Below are positions 11,101 through 21,100 of a DNA stretch of 30,000 bases, in pieces. Numbering within the stretch: position 1 is the stretch's first letter; each line of letters begins with the position of its first letter. The position numbers and the translations under genes are program-made. The notes under the pieces are model-generated. The model was not told the DNA's origin and did not search any database. It saw only the letters and a list, made by a program, of their open reading frames with translations. This stretch comes from Mesostigma viride (lineage: Eukaryota; Streptophyta; Mesostigmatophyceae; Mesostigmatales; Mesostigmataceae). The stretch spans positions 2,891,109 through 2,921,108 of the forward strand of contig RPFO01000027.1 in the NCBI GenBank assembly GCA_009746045.1, given 5' to 3'.

Positions 11101-11726
11101 CGTGCCTAAAAATAAGTTGTTTGCATCTTGTATGCATGCCATATTGTTGTTCATGTAATCATGGTAAATTATGTTGGCTGATTAGGTTTTGTTGTTTTTC
11201 CCCCTATGATTTCTGAAATTTTGTTCCGCTATAAAAATCGCCATTTATTGATAGCATCTTTTTTCTGCAATTAAGTTTTCCTGAACATGATTTAGTTGAC
11301 TTCCTTGTATGCCTCTTACTTGCAGGTAAACTGGACCGCCCAGGAGGAAGCTCGTGGTGGGAGGACTGACACTGACGATGGCAATGACGATACCATGTCA
11401 TCGGCGTCGAGCGTTGCATCACCATCCAAGGTTAGCTGCACTGCTTTCATTTGGGGGGAATTATAGGTGTCATGTTTTTGGCATTTGAAGGTATAGATGT
11501 TTATCTGCAAGGGCCTGTTTTTTTTTCCCCTCTTGCATGCATGGATGTGTGGAATTGTATGTTGCTTGGTTTGATTTGCCATACACATTTGCTGCATGGA
11601 TTGTTTGGTGGTGATGAGCTCAAGATCATTGTAGAACGCTTACATCTATGTCAAGGATCTGATTTCTTTTCCTCTTGCATATATTGTGTCGGTTTGCTTG
11701 ATTTCTTGCAGGCACCACGAGAATAA
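8123..11726 (+). CDS. Ala/Lys/Pro-rich low-complexity protein with possible Tudor-like segment, unknown function
   Basis: I do not recognise this family. Exons read from splice sites: 8123-8764, 8983-9063, 9604-10116, 10173-11081, 11326-11430 and 11712-11726. All junctions are phase 0 with GT-AG borders, giving 754 residues and a clean stop (APRE then TAA). Residues 1-214 look globular (for example WRSFRFNKISEEVPLPF). Exon 3 opens with a short helical stretch (QQEIALLRARLAALEQ) and then seven KAAAPAP repeats (about 317-365). From about 423 to 515 lies a compact segment (IGMFIAVRF, WIWEFGKV, SILFVEHDGASKTYELAL) that recalls Tudor or Agenet folds, a weak guess. It is followed by five AAAQAKAEVATP repeats (592-651), a charged coiled-coil stretch (EAERELARLEALLAKQKAL) and an acidic, Ser-rich end. 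Many KKxK clusters suggest a nuclear protein. The 56-base intron 10117-10172 could instead be a frameshift. An alternative start is the ATG at 8195. Confidence 0.72.
9251..9450. repeat. 30-bp minisatellite in intron 2 of the low-complexity protein gene
   Basis: About six and a half tandem units of 30 bases (ATGCCAGCACCCCACCCCAT followed by TTATTTATGC), with single-base changes between units. The whole array lies inside the intron 9064-9603. Because the unit is ten codons long, frames on both strands stay open across it, but they look non-coding. Confidence 0.95.
9829..9975 (+). repeat. Coding tandem repeat, 21-bp unit (KAAAPAP)
   Basis: Seven near-identical 21-base units, GCCGCGGCGCCGGCACCCAA plus G, sit in exon 3 in frame, with degenerate units on both sides (AAPAAK before, AAAPAAQ after). 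Near-identity at the DNA level points to recent expansion. The encoded Ala-Pro-Lys tract should be extended and basic, like the tails of some chromatin or histone-H1-like proteins. Confidence 0.95.
10710..10889 (+). repeat. Coding tandem repeat, 36-bp unit (AAAQAKAEVATP)
   Basis: Five units of 36 bases in exon 4, in frame, nearly identical in DNA. They follow one diverged unit (EKAKAEVATA). The Ala/Lys/Glu pattern broken by Pro every 12 residues suggests short helices. Number of units is likely to vary between individuals. Confidence 0.95.
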
Positions 11727-11816
11727 ACAGCAAGCGGTCCCACTTTCAAGTCAGCATGTGACGCCCTGTCGAGCGGCCCGCTTTGTTAGCTAGCTGCCAT
11801 ATAGTATTTGATGAAA

Positions 11817-11908
11817 GGCATTGAATGCCGGAGATGTCATAACGCCATAACAGACTGCATGTGTTGAACAGGCATTGAATGCCGAAGATGTACATAACGC
11901 CGTAACAG
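11817..11908. repeat. Two-copy direct repeat downstream of the 754-residue gene
   Basis: A block starting GGCATTGAATGCC and continuing through AACGCC.TAACAG occurs at 11817-11853 and again at 11871-11908 with small changes. Each copy contains the interrupted palindrome GGCATTGAATGCC. It lies about 90 bases after the stop codon, so it may be in the 3' untranslated region or just beyond. Confidence 0.7.
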
Positions 11909-12080
11909 TGTTGAATAGTTGAATCAACGGGTTCTTGCAGCTGTAAACAATTAAATTATTCAAACATTTAATGAAAAAATCATGATTGTTCGTGCTGTTT
12001 TGAACAGCGGTTGTTACTGGCACTGCATGCATGTGTCTGCTGCCAGCATATTGTATTATGGCTGTGTTTCTCAGCGCTGT

Positions 12081-12403
12081 GTTTTCTCACTTTTCTCACT
12101 TTTCTCACGTCCTGATTTTCTCACTTTTCTCACGTCCTGTTTTTTTGAGATTTTTCTCACGTTTCACACTTTGTTTTTCTCACTTATGTCACGTCCTGTT
12201 TTTTTGAGATTTTTCTCACGTTTTTCCCCTTTTTTCACCTTTTTGGGGCAATCTCACCCGGGTGAGATTGCCCTTTTCTCACCCATTCTCACCCATTTCT
12301 CACCCTATTTTCTCACTTTTCTCACCCATTCTCACCCATTTCTCACCCTTTTTCTCACCCATCTCACCCTTTTTCTCACCTTTTCTCACCCATTCTCAAA
12401 GCC
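12081..12403. repeat. CTCAC-rich simple repeat tract with a perfect 28-bp palindrome
   Basis: The plus strand is almost all C and T plus the word TTTTCTCAC or CTCACCCATT repeated some thirty times with irregular spacing. In its middle, 12246-12273 is a perfect palindrome: the left arm is GGGCAATCTCACCC and the right arm is its complement, with no loop. The tract keeps one plus-strand frame open (11982-12413), but that follows from composition. Confidence 0.9.
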
Positions 12404-14019
12404 GAGTTCCTAGTGATCAGAGTGAAGGCACCCAATAAACATGAACAAAGCCAACGCTAACAAGAGATACCACGACAAAATATAACCCGCGATATATATT
12501 CATTGAGAATGATAAGTTATGTACAGTCGAGGTGAGATTGGCATATGCAACATAAGGAAAACCCCGAAAAGAAGCCACGATATTTATACATCCTCAGGGT
12601 GGTGGGTGCCTTAATTGGTTCGGCCGGTCTTTCTGTGCTCCACCATCAACTAGCTAGGGTGAGGACGCGGTTGGGGTAGCCATTTATTCACGACCAATAA
12701 CCACCGGCCTAGCCTACATTACCGTGCTGGACTACAATGGCCAGGGTTGCGCACCTGCTCATCGATGTCTCCGTGTCTCGGCCGCTCCTCAGTCGCCATT
12801 ATTATCCCGTCCTCCGCCCAGGGCGGCTGTGGATGACGGCGCTGCTGCCGCTGTGGCTGAGCGCGACAAAGTTTGCCAGTGGAGCCTACTCTACCGCAAT
12901 GTGGGGCCCCGCCGGGTCATTTCCTTTGTCCTCGATGAGTACGTTCGGCCGGGGCTGCATGGGCCCCACGACCGCGCGGAGTTTTTCCACTAGCTGAGCG
13001 GTGCCAGCGGCATCAAGACCACACCTCGACCTCGAGAGTCAGACTGCCCCCAATTAATTAATCCCGCGCTCCCGTTGGGGAGTCACGTGGGGGCACAATG
13101 AATACAGAGTAAAGTGCTTTGCATCGACCCTGCCAGTATGTTGCACCCTGGGAAGGGGGCAGATCGAGACACCCGTCTACCCTCAATGATGCCCAGAGGC
13201 AAGCCATGCTCAGCTGCAATCTAAGGCTACTCACGAGGAGAGTTTGGCCTAACTCAGTGTGGGTGCACTAATGCTGAAATGTGCGTGGGTGACATGTCAT
13301 TGTGATGGCGGGGCATTGTCTGGCACAATGAAACTGTACAATGAAGTGTGCGGGTAGATCGACAGGCATGCGGCCGGTGCATAGGCTGAACTAACGAAAG
13401 GTGAGCCGGTAGTATGCTGAGTTTGATGAGATTCGGTTTTCTGGTCTGCGCTGTGGGACATCCTCGCTCTGTTCTGAATCCCCCTCCCCCTTATTGCTGT
13501 CATCCGCCACCTGTATGATCGAAGGGTCCACGACCTCGGTGCGCACTTCCTACTGGGTCCACGCCCCCATGATGGCCCTTTACCGGAAGGGCCATTGCTA
13601 CGAAACTCCAGGAGCTTGAAGACCTAGCCAGGCACAACAATGGGAGGCCACTGACCGCGCCCGCCGCGAATGCCGGGTGGTGCTGCGTCGCTTCCCCCAG
13701 AAGCCAGGTGAGACGTCAACCACCCAGGCTTGCCGACGAGCTTAATTCAGGACCAGCTCCTTACCCTCATGCGCCTGGTAGGTGAGGTAGAACTGCGCGG
13801 GTGCCACCGCCTTCCCCACTCACGGGACAAGGCGGCTCCCCCACCAGTCCTGCTCACCTTCCCCTGAGTCCCTTGAGGACAAGGTGTGGGCCTTGCGGCG
13901 TCTAACATCACGGGGCCCGGCCCACGTCAGGAGGTGCCGGCCAGGCTGAGCTGGTCGCAGTCCCGCGGGGGGGCCACGTGAGGTGTCTACCTGCATGGTT
14001 GGTGCGAGCTACTAGGTGC
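12404..14019. other. Intergenic stretch without a recognisable gene
   Basis: I see no intact gene here. Two overlapping plus-strand frames at 12724-12997 have no recognisable motif. The minus strand below 14020 may carry the decayed 3' part of the LINE described at 14020-14684: fragments such as LLTWAGPRDVRRR on that strand recall the basic tail of such proteins. That is too weak to annotate further. Confidence 0.5.
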
Positions 14020-14684
14020 CCTACGAGCTGCAGGCGCCGCTGCTTAATGGTGCTGGTGATAGATGGCATGCCAAGGTAAAGGTCCTCATTGCGGACATGA
14101 GCAGCATCTTCAAATCCTCATTACTTATCTGCAAACCAAAGGGGATGTTAAGGGCCTTGCGCAGCATCTTGGTGACGGCGCCGTCGAGTCGTTGCTCCAG
14201 CTCCTGCGTCAGTGTCCAGGTCTCGGCGTCAGAATGACGACCTTGAAGAGGTCACGCTTGACGATCCGGGGTATGTAGGGCGGGGTTGCTCCACCAGCGG
14301 CGGTGGTCATGGAGTTGCGCCCACGCCATATGCCGATCCGTGTCGTCAGGTCGTCCTCGCAGTCGGGAAGCCATCTGCCGAGCAGCTTGGAGCGGCCTGA
14401 AGTAGGGTAGTTGACCTCGGTGGCGTCTAAGAGGCGGAGTGTGGGTGGGGGCCCTGCCATGCCGAGGGCCAGGGCCTCCGTTTTGGGGCTGATTTCTAGA
14501 CCAACCGCCCGAGCCTCGAGCGCCAGGCAGTCCAGCCAAAGTTGGGCAGACTCCGGCTTCTCGAATTGAGCGTGATGTCGTCGGCATAAATGAGGTCAGC
14601 TATTAAATTCTGCTTGTTAGTCGGCCCCCCTTCTCCAAGCTCGTTCGTGATCGCTGGGCCAGGGGCACGTGCCTGGCGCATAGA
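14020..14684 (-). pseudogene. Non-LTR retrotransposon (LINE) reverse transcriptase relic
   Basis: The minus strand carries the palm and thumb part of a LINE reverse transcriptase, broken by several frameshifts. In order: LIADLIYADDITL, with the catalytic YADD box at 14588-14577; then in another frame LWLDCLALEARAVGLEISPK and TEALALGM; then LGRWLPDCEDDLTTRIGI and AWAQLHDH; then KRDLFKVVIL; then ETWTLTQELEQRLDGAVTKM and LRKALNIPFGLQ. This is the usual order after box C of LINE reverse transcriptases. The fingers and the endonuclease are missing: upstream sequence stops near 14690, just before a foldback element. It cannot make a working enzyme. The 3' end is not defined. Confidence 0.82.
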
Positions 14685-14710
14685 TCCATCATGGCTAGCA
14701 TCATCTATTC

Positions 14711-14912
14711 CATCCCATGTTCCCCTCCCACTGAGGACTTATGCTCACGTGACGCAGTCACGTGTCTATTAATTAAATAATTAATTAACTGTGTCATGCG
14801 TGAGCATCAGTCCTCAGGGAAATGAATATGAGAGCAGTTAATTTATTTATTTACACACAACTGCGTCACGTGAGCATCAGTCCTCAGGGAAATGAAGATG
14901 GGATCGGGTGGA
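14711..14912. mobile_element. Foldback (MITE-like) element with inverted arms
   Basis: The left arm (14731-14760, CACTGAGGACTTATGCTCAC then GTGACGCAGT) is matched in reverse by the right arm (14860-14890, ACTGCGTCACGTGAGCATCA then GTCCTCAGGGA), with one or two mismatches over 28 bases. A third arm in the same direction as the right one sits at 14788-14820. Similarity of the arms continues weakly outward (CCCAT.TTCCC). The middle is AT-rich (TTAATTAAATAATTAATTAA at 14769-14788). No target duplication is obvious. On the minus strand the middle supplies AATAAATAAA (14851-14842), about 340 bases beyond the stop of the transporter gene. Confidence 0.65.
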
Positions 14913-15185
14913 TGGTGTAGCTATCTGGTTCCTGGATGCCAGACTACATGCTCGAGCCCACCATACAAACAGAAATATAATTCAGACAGCAAACCGCAGG
15001 TACCCCTAAAGAAATGAACACAGGACCTTCGGCATGATTTTTAAGCGGAATGTCCCCGTGAAAAAATGAGAATCATCCGTCCCGAGAATCGCAGGGGCAA
15101 AAGTGACAAAAATGCATGGCCTGAAACTAGGCTTTGTACGACCCCTAACTAAACTCTGCTGATCGGGAAAGAAAATAGACTTGGT

Positions 15186-18100
15186 CTAGCAGCTGGCAGC
15201 TTCTGGCGAAGGTGCCGGACGGAGGCACGCCCTGGGGGGCCGTGATAGGTACCAGAGTTGCAGGCAGTTGAGCGCCCGGTAGACACACAACACAATTAGC
15301 ATATATCCAAAGAGAACCCAGTGGATGCGCTGTTGACTGGTGTCGTAGGGAGACCGGAATACGTCCTGTGCCTCATCTCCATACTCGCTGATGATGGTGG
15401 CCGAGAAGCCATACTGGAAGTAGGCACAGTAGTAGGCCCAGCGGAGGTAGACAGGAATTTCAGGCTGCAAGCCACAATGAGGTATCGTACACAGAAAATG
15501 GGAAGAAATATTAAAAAATACACGGCAAAGAAGACAACAGACAGCTGATGGGCAGGGGGCACCCTTTTCTTATGTTGTGCCGTCAATTGTAAGCAATTAC
15601 CAGCTCATGTGGCTGTCATTAGCTCTCATTATTGGCAGAGGCCTGAAGCAGGCAGTGGCTATGGTCCAATAGGTGGAAGCAACTGCACTCGAGCTAGTGG
15701 AATAACCCAGGTGAAAGAAGCTAGATTCAAATACAAAGAGCAGATAGATTCCAAGATATGCATATTCATATGGCAATCTATCTACTTATCCATATGTAGA
15801 CAGATTCCAATACATAGAGTAGATAGATTCCAAGATATGCATATTCATATGGCAATCTATCAACGTCCATACGTAGACAGATTCCAATACATCCGCCTTG
15901 AGACGCATGCACCTCCCAGGTGCCACCCACCACAGTGTGTTGATCATGCAGGAAGTGGCAAATACACAAGGCAAGTGTACGCCACCTTATAACCAGCACA
16001 TGTCACCAAGGTTTATCGGTGTATAGCCACTAAATAGGGAGCAGTTAAAATATGACGTGGGCAAAGCAAGCCAGGCACAAGCACCTGCCATACACCTTGG
16101 ACAGTGAAATCGGCGGAGCACCAGGGATAAGGGGTAACCACGGTAGGGTATAAGGGATAAGGGGTAAGTAGAATAGGGATAGTAGAATAGGGATAAGGGG
16201 TAACCACGGTAGGGTATAAGGGATAAGGGGTAAGTAGAATAGGGATAAGGGGTAACCACGGCAGGGAATAAGGGATAAGGGGTAAGTAGAATAGGGATAA
16301 GGGGTAACCACGGTAGGGTATAAGGGATAAGGGGTAAGTAGAATAGGGATAAGGGGTAACCACGGAAGGGTATAAGGGATAAGGGGTAAGTAGAATAGGG
16401 ATAGTAGAATAGGGATAAGGGGTAACCACGGCAGGGAATAAGGGATAAGGGGTAAGTAGAATAGGGATAAGGGATAACCACGGTAGGGTATAACGGATAA
16501 GGGGTAAGTAGAATAGGGATAGTAGAATAGGGATAAGGGGTAACCACGGCAGGGAATAAGGGATAAGGGGTAAGTAGAATAGGGATAAGGGGTAACCACG
16601 GCAGGGAATAAGGGATAAGGGGTAAGTAGAATAGGGATAAGGGGTAACCACGGTAGGGTATAAGGGATAAGGGGTAAGTAGAATAGGGATAGTAGAATAG
16701 GGATAAGGGGTAACCACGGCAGGGAATAAGGGATAAGGGGTAAGTAGAATAGGGATAAGGGGTAACCACGGTAGGGTATAAGGGATAAGGGGTAAGTAGA
16801 ATAGGGATAGTAGAATAGGGATAAGGGGTAACCACTACGGTTGTAGGCTGCACCCACTGAGAGTCAGTTTAAGAATCCAGAATGGTAGATAGCATTTACC
16901 TTGAACAAAATTACCACCAACCAGTCTATGAGAGTAAGGTACCCACCTCAGGTCGGTAGTCAGTAGTCAATATGTTACTGTTTCCGTAAGATGTCACTCA
17001 CCTCTGTCAGTATGTAGCCGCTGAACAGCGTATTGCAGATTAGGAGGATATTGGACACGGCCATGGCCGCTTCGTTGGTGTCGAGCGCCGCGAGGCTGAA
17101 TGTGACGGCGCTTGTAGTGAACATGTTGACGGCGAATATCAGCCACACAAACGGGAAGTTGGACGCGCGCAAGCCTGCGCCAAAGTACGAGATCAGCAGG
17201 AAGAGGAAGGAGAGCAGTGACATCTGGAGAAAGTTCACGACCGACTGCGCGAGCACAAAGGAGAGGGTTGAATAGGCACCGCGCTCGCGCTCCTCACGGA
17301 AGATGACCATCCAGCGGCGCAGGGAGTCCAGGGTGTCGATGGGGATGTAGGCGAGCAGGAACAGGCCCCAGATAAGGTAGGACCCCCGAGCCAGAATGAC
17401 GCGGTTGCGGGCCGCGGTGGAGTCCTCACCCTCCAAGTCCTGCGGAGGTTGGTGCATGGGATTCACGTACGGGAGTCTGGGGCTTGAGGCATCAATAAAC
17501 CTCATTGCGGGCATCAGCCAGGGATCCTACTGATGATGACTTGTCAAAGAAAAAGAGTACAAAAAGAGGCTCAGACCAGCCTTGCATTCAAGACTACAGA
17601 AAGAAGCACAGATGACAGCATTGCTTACCAGGGAGACCCCATCCCACATTCGCTCCAGAAGTGACGAAAACAAGACAATCCAAGAGCACGTCCTCATCAT
17701 GGCGCACACACTATAGTGCACGTCCTCATCATGGCACACACTATAGTGCACGTCCTCATCATGGCACACACTATAGTGCACGTCCTCATCATGGCACACA
17801 CTATAGTGCACGTCCTCATCATGGCACACACTATAGTGCACGTCCTCATCATGGCACACACTATAGTGGACGACCTCATCATGGCACACACACTATAGTG
17901 CACCTCCTAATCATGGCGCACACACTATAGTGCACGTCCTCATCATGGCGCACACCCTTACTACCATAAAAGTAGAAGCACATGCTGCCAGCCTACCTCG
18001 GACACTTCATCCACGTTGCTGAAAAGAAGCGCCCACACGGCACCAAACATGACTGCCTGCACTGCCAGGAAGCGGAACTCCAAAGGGTCCCGCCAGATGG

Positions 18101-21100
18101 ACATCAGGAAGCGCCATATCAGCACCGCCGTGTCGCGCATGCTGCCCACCAGGTACTCCACCACGCCTGGCTCGTCGGCCAGCAGCGCCTGCACAGGGGT
18201 CGCATCCCTCCACACCTGCGCCAGGGTCCCTGGGTCCTCGCCCCTAACCTTGGCATCCATCTCTGCCCTAGCGTAGGCCGCCTTGAGGACCTCCAAAACT
18301 TGGTCAAAGTCATCAATGTCATCACCACCGGCGCCAAGTCCGTTGCTGTCGGTAGTTGCAGCTAAGTTGCCAAGGTCTGCTGTTGTAGCGGCACTGTGCA
18401 TGTTTCCAACGCCACTGCTGGAGGATGTGGCCACAGATATGCCTGCGCCTGCGGGGGGCCCTACAAAAGCCAAGTCCCCCCCCTGGTTCGCAGCCTTGTT
18501 GCCCTCTTGCTCGTCAGCGCTGCCACGACCTGGCGACCTTGCAGAACCAGGGTGCGAGGCTTCCAGCGGCCCAGACTGGGCGCGGTACCGCCGCCCCTCC
18601 CCCTGGTGCTCCGACAGCACATCGAGCAGGAAGTCTGCCACGTTTACGTTGAAGGGGCAGTCGAGGCCGAGCGCGTGGAAATGCGGCAGCACGTTGCCCG
18701 CTCGACCGTTGTAGATGACGTTACCGCGCGCCAGCAGCACAAGGCAGTCCAGAAGGTCGAAGATGTCGTGACGCGGCTGGCGTGAAAGCGGGACGAAGTG
18801 AAGCACCAGCATGGAGGAGAAAAGTGACCGAGACTCTAAATGGCTCAAGCAGGAGCAGGCAGAATAAGCAGGCTTTGAAATGCAGAGGGTACAAGACTTT
18901 AGAGCAGCAGCACTGGGGCTGGTGAGCGTGAGTCTCCGTGGCTATAAACTGACAGGTCAAAGACGTCGAGGGAAAAAGGCAGGCACCAGCATGGAGGGGT
19001 GAGACTTCGACACATTTGCAGGCAGGTCAAGCATTGTGCGCTGTCTGGCATTAGACTCAGGTTATTGAAAGCTAATTCTCTTTACTCCACATAACACGTT
19101 ACGGTGGGTTAGAAACCTTGGAGCAGCTGCAAGCAGGTGAAAGGCTGCGGGGGCCCCGGCAGACTGAGTAAGGAAACAACCACCGTTTACCAAGTTCCCA
19201 AGCGGTGGGAGACAATCATGGGACGACTGCTAGCAACTCGGTGGCGTAGTCGGAGAAGTGCGCAAGGGTGAATGGGGAGGAAATGTGACAGTGACGTGGC
19301 TGGAATCTGTGCAAGCGAATGAGCAAGTGGGTGGGTGTCTGTCAGAAACAAAAGGCAAATCATACTGCAGATCGTGGTACCAATTCTTCATGGCTACTTG
19401 CGCGCTCGCTTACCTGGTGCATGGTGGCAGCCACCGTGTGCCCATGGGCCACCATCCCCTTGAGCGCTTTCACCAGCTCCAGCGCGCTGTGCGCATCCAG
19501 GCCGCTCGTGGGCTCGTCCAGCAGCACCAGGGGGGGTTGGATGACCATGTCCAGCGCAACGCTGAGCCGCCGCTTCTCGCCGCTGTTGGTCGCAGGTTGG
19601 GGAAAAGGGGTTAAGTACAGTGGTAGCGGACAAGGCAAATCTTAGCTCATGCATGCGCCCATCTTGGCTCCTGCATGCCCCATGCTCATCTCTACGAGCA
19701 GTGGAATAATCACACCCTTGACTCCTGTATCCACCGCAGGAGGTGGTTGCCCACCAACCCAAGCACACTGCCAATGCATGCAGCTACCTATACCATCCAC
19801 GTCCAACGGGGTGTTCAGCAGACTCTCGCCCGCTGATGCCCCGCATCAGTTGGCTGCCCAGTGCACTGGGGGGGGGCTGCCCAGTGCCCACCAACGGAAG
19901 ACTCTCTGAATAAGCCACACTAGTAGCAAAAGCACGGCTCATGCTGTACATATACCAGGCACATCAAACGGAAGACTCTCTGAATAAGCCACACTAGTAG
20001 CAAAAGCACTGCTCATGCTGTACATATACCAGGCACATCAAACGGTGTCATCGTCAGCCCTCACCCGCTGATGCCCCGCAGCAGGTGGTTGCCCACCAGC
20101 GTGTTCTCCGTGCCCTCCAGCAGCAGTAACCGCACCACCGCCTTCACGCGGTTCACCTTGTCCGCCCGTGGCATGCCAGCTGGCAGCCGCAGCAGCGCCG
20201 AGCACAACAGCGTCTCAAAAACGGTCAGGGACCCCACCAGGTATTCCTCCTGCTTCACGTAGGCCATGAGCCCCCTGCGTGCCGCCAGCGCGATGGGTAC
20301 TGTGCTGTTGATGGTGACGGAGCCAAACAGCTGTCCAGACGCAATTCGTGCACCCAGCACATTGAGCAGGGTGGTCTTGCCCGCGCCCGAGGGGCCCATG
20401 ACCTGGCACCTCCATGGAAAACAGGTTGGTTGTGCACATGAGGGAAACCAGACAGGTTCTATAAGTGTGCATACAGGACGTCGCTTCAAATGAGGTAGCC
20501 CATGTTTGTGTGAATAGGGGATGTTCAACAGGAGACATGGGAATAAGGGATGTCAACGGGAGTGGTCACTCAAATAAGCTTAGAAGCCGCCAGGCCCCAA
20601 ACCACCGATCGGTGATGGGGTTCTGATCTTACAGGGCCACCGCCCACGATGGCCCATCCAGGGTCGAAGACTAGCCTGCTGGCTATTCTGCGTCCACCCC
20701 AGGATGCCTTCCCGACTTCATCGTCATAGCAATACCCATTACACCCCGAACTGATGGTGGGCAAGGCCAGGGAGCGCGGCTATAAACGCCTCTACGTTAG
20801 TACCACATGCTGGTGGTGGGCAAAGCCGCGAGTCGTAACCCAGGCAAGCAAAGTAAACCAGGTCCTATGAACCGCCAGCTGGCAAACCCTGTGGGTGGTG
20901 GAAAGTTAACACAGGGCTGGCCCACCACCATTGCCACTAAGTGCTTGAGAATGGGTGCAATGAGATGGACTCGGGTGAGATTCGCTAAGCTGCCTGAGCG
21001 ATTTCCAAGGTGGTTTCAACAGCACCCGCCTGCCTAATCGGTATCGGGCCCAACCGCCACCAGCAACAGAATGCGAAGCTGTGCAGCTCTTGACAGCCAT

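Noticed and set aside
11982-12413. 143-codon plus-strand frame over the CTCAC tract
   Set aside because: It is made of repeated Ser-His-Pro-Phe-Leu words set by base composition. There is no plausible start context and no domain.
12724-12997. Two overlapping plus-strand frames
   Set aside because: Neither shows a motif or a splice partner, and the region is repeat-rich intergenic DNA.
16120-16842. Interstitial telomere
   Set aside because: The GGGGTAA and GGGATAA words recall telomeric DNA, but the unit is about 52 bases long and irregular, not a short uniform telomere repeat.
15987-16857. Three overlapping minus-strand open frames of 234-288 codons
   Set aside because: They are produced by a stop-free minisatellite whose period is not a multiple of three. 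All frames read the same few words, and the array lies inside a transporter intron.
17690-17957. CRISPR-like array
   Set aside because: The units follow each other directly with no unique spacers; it is a plain minisatellite in a eukaryotic intron.
18283-18785. Plus-strand frames opposite transporter exon 7
   Set aside because: They are antisense shadows of a confirmed ABCG coding exon with no independent features.
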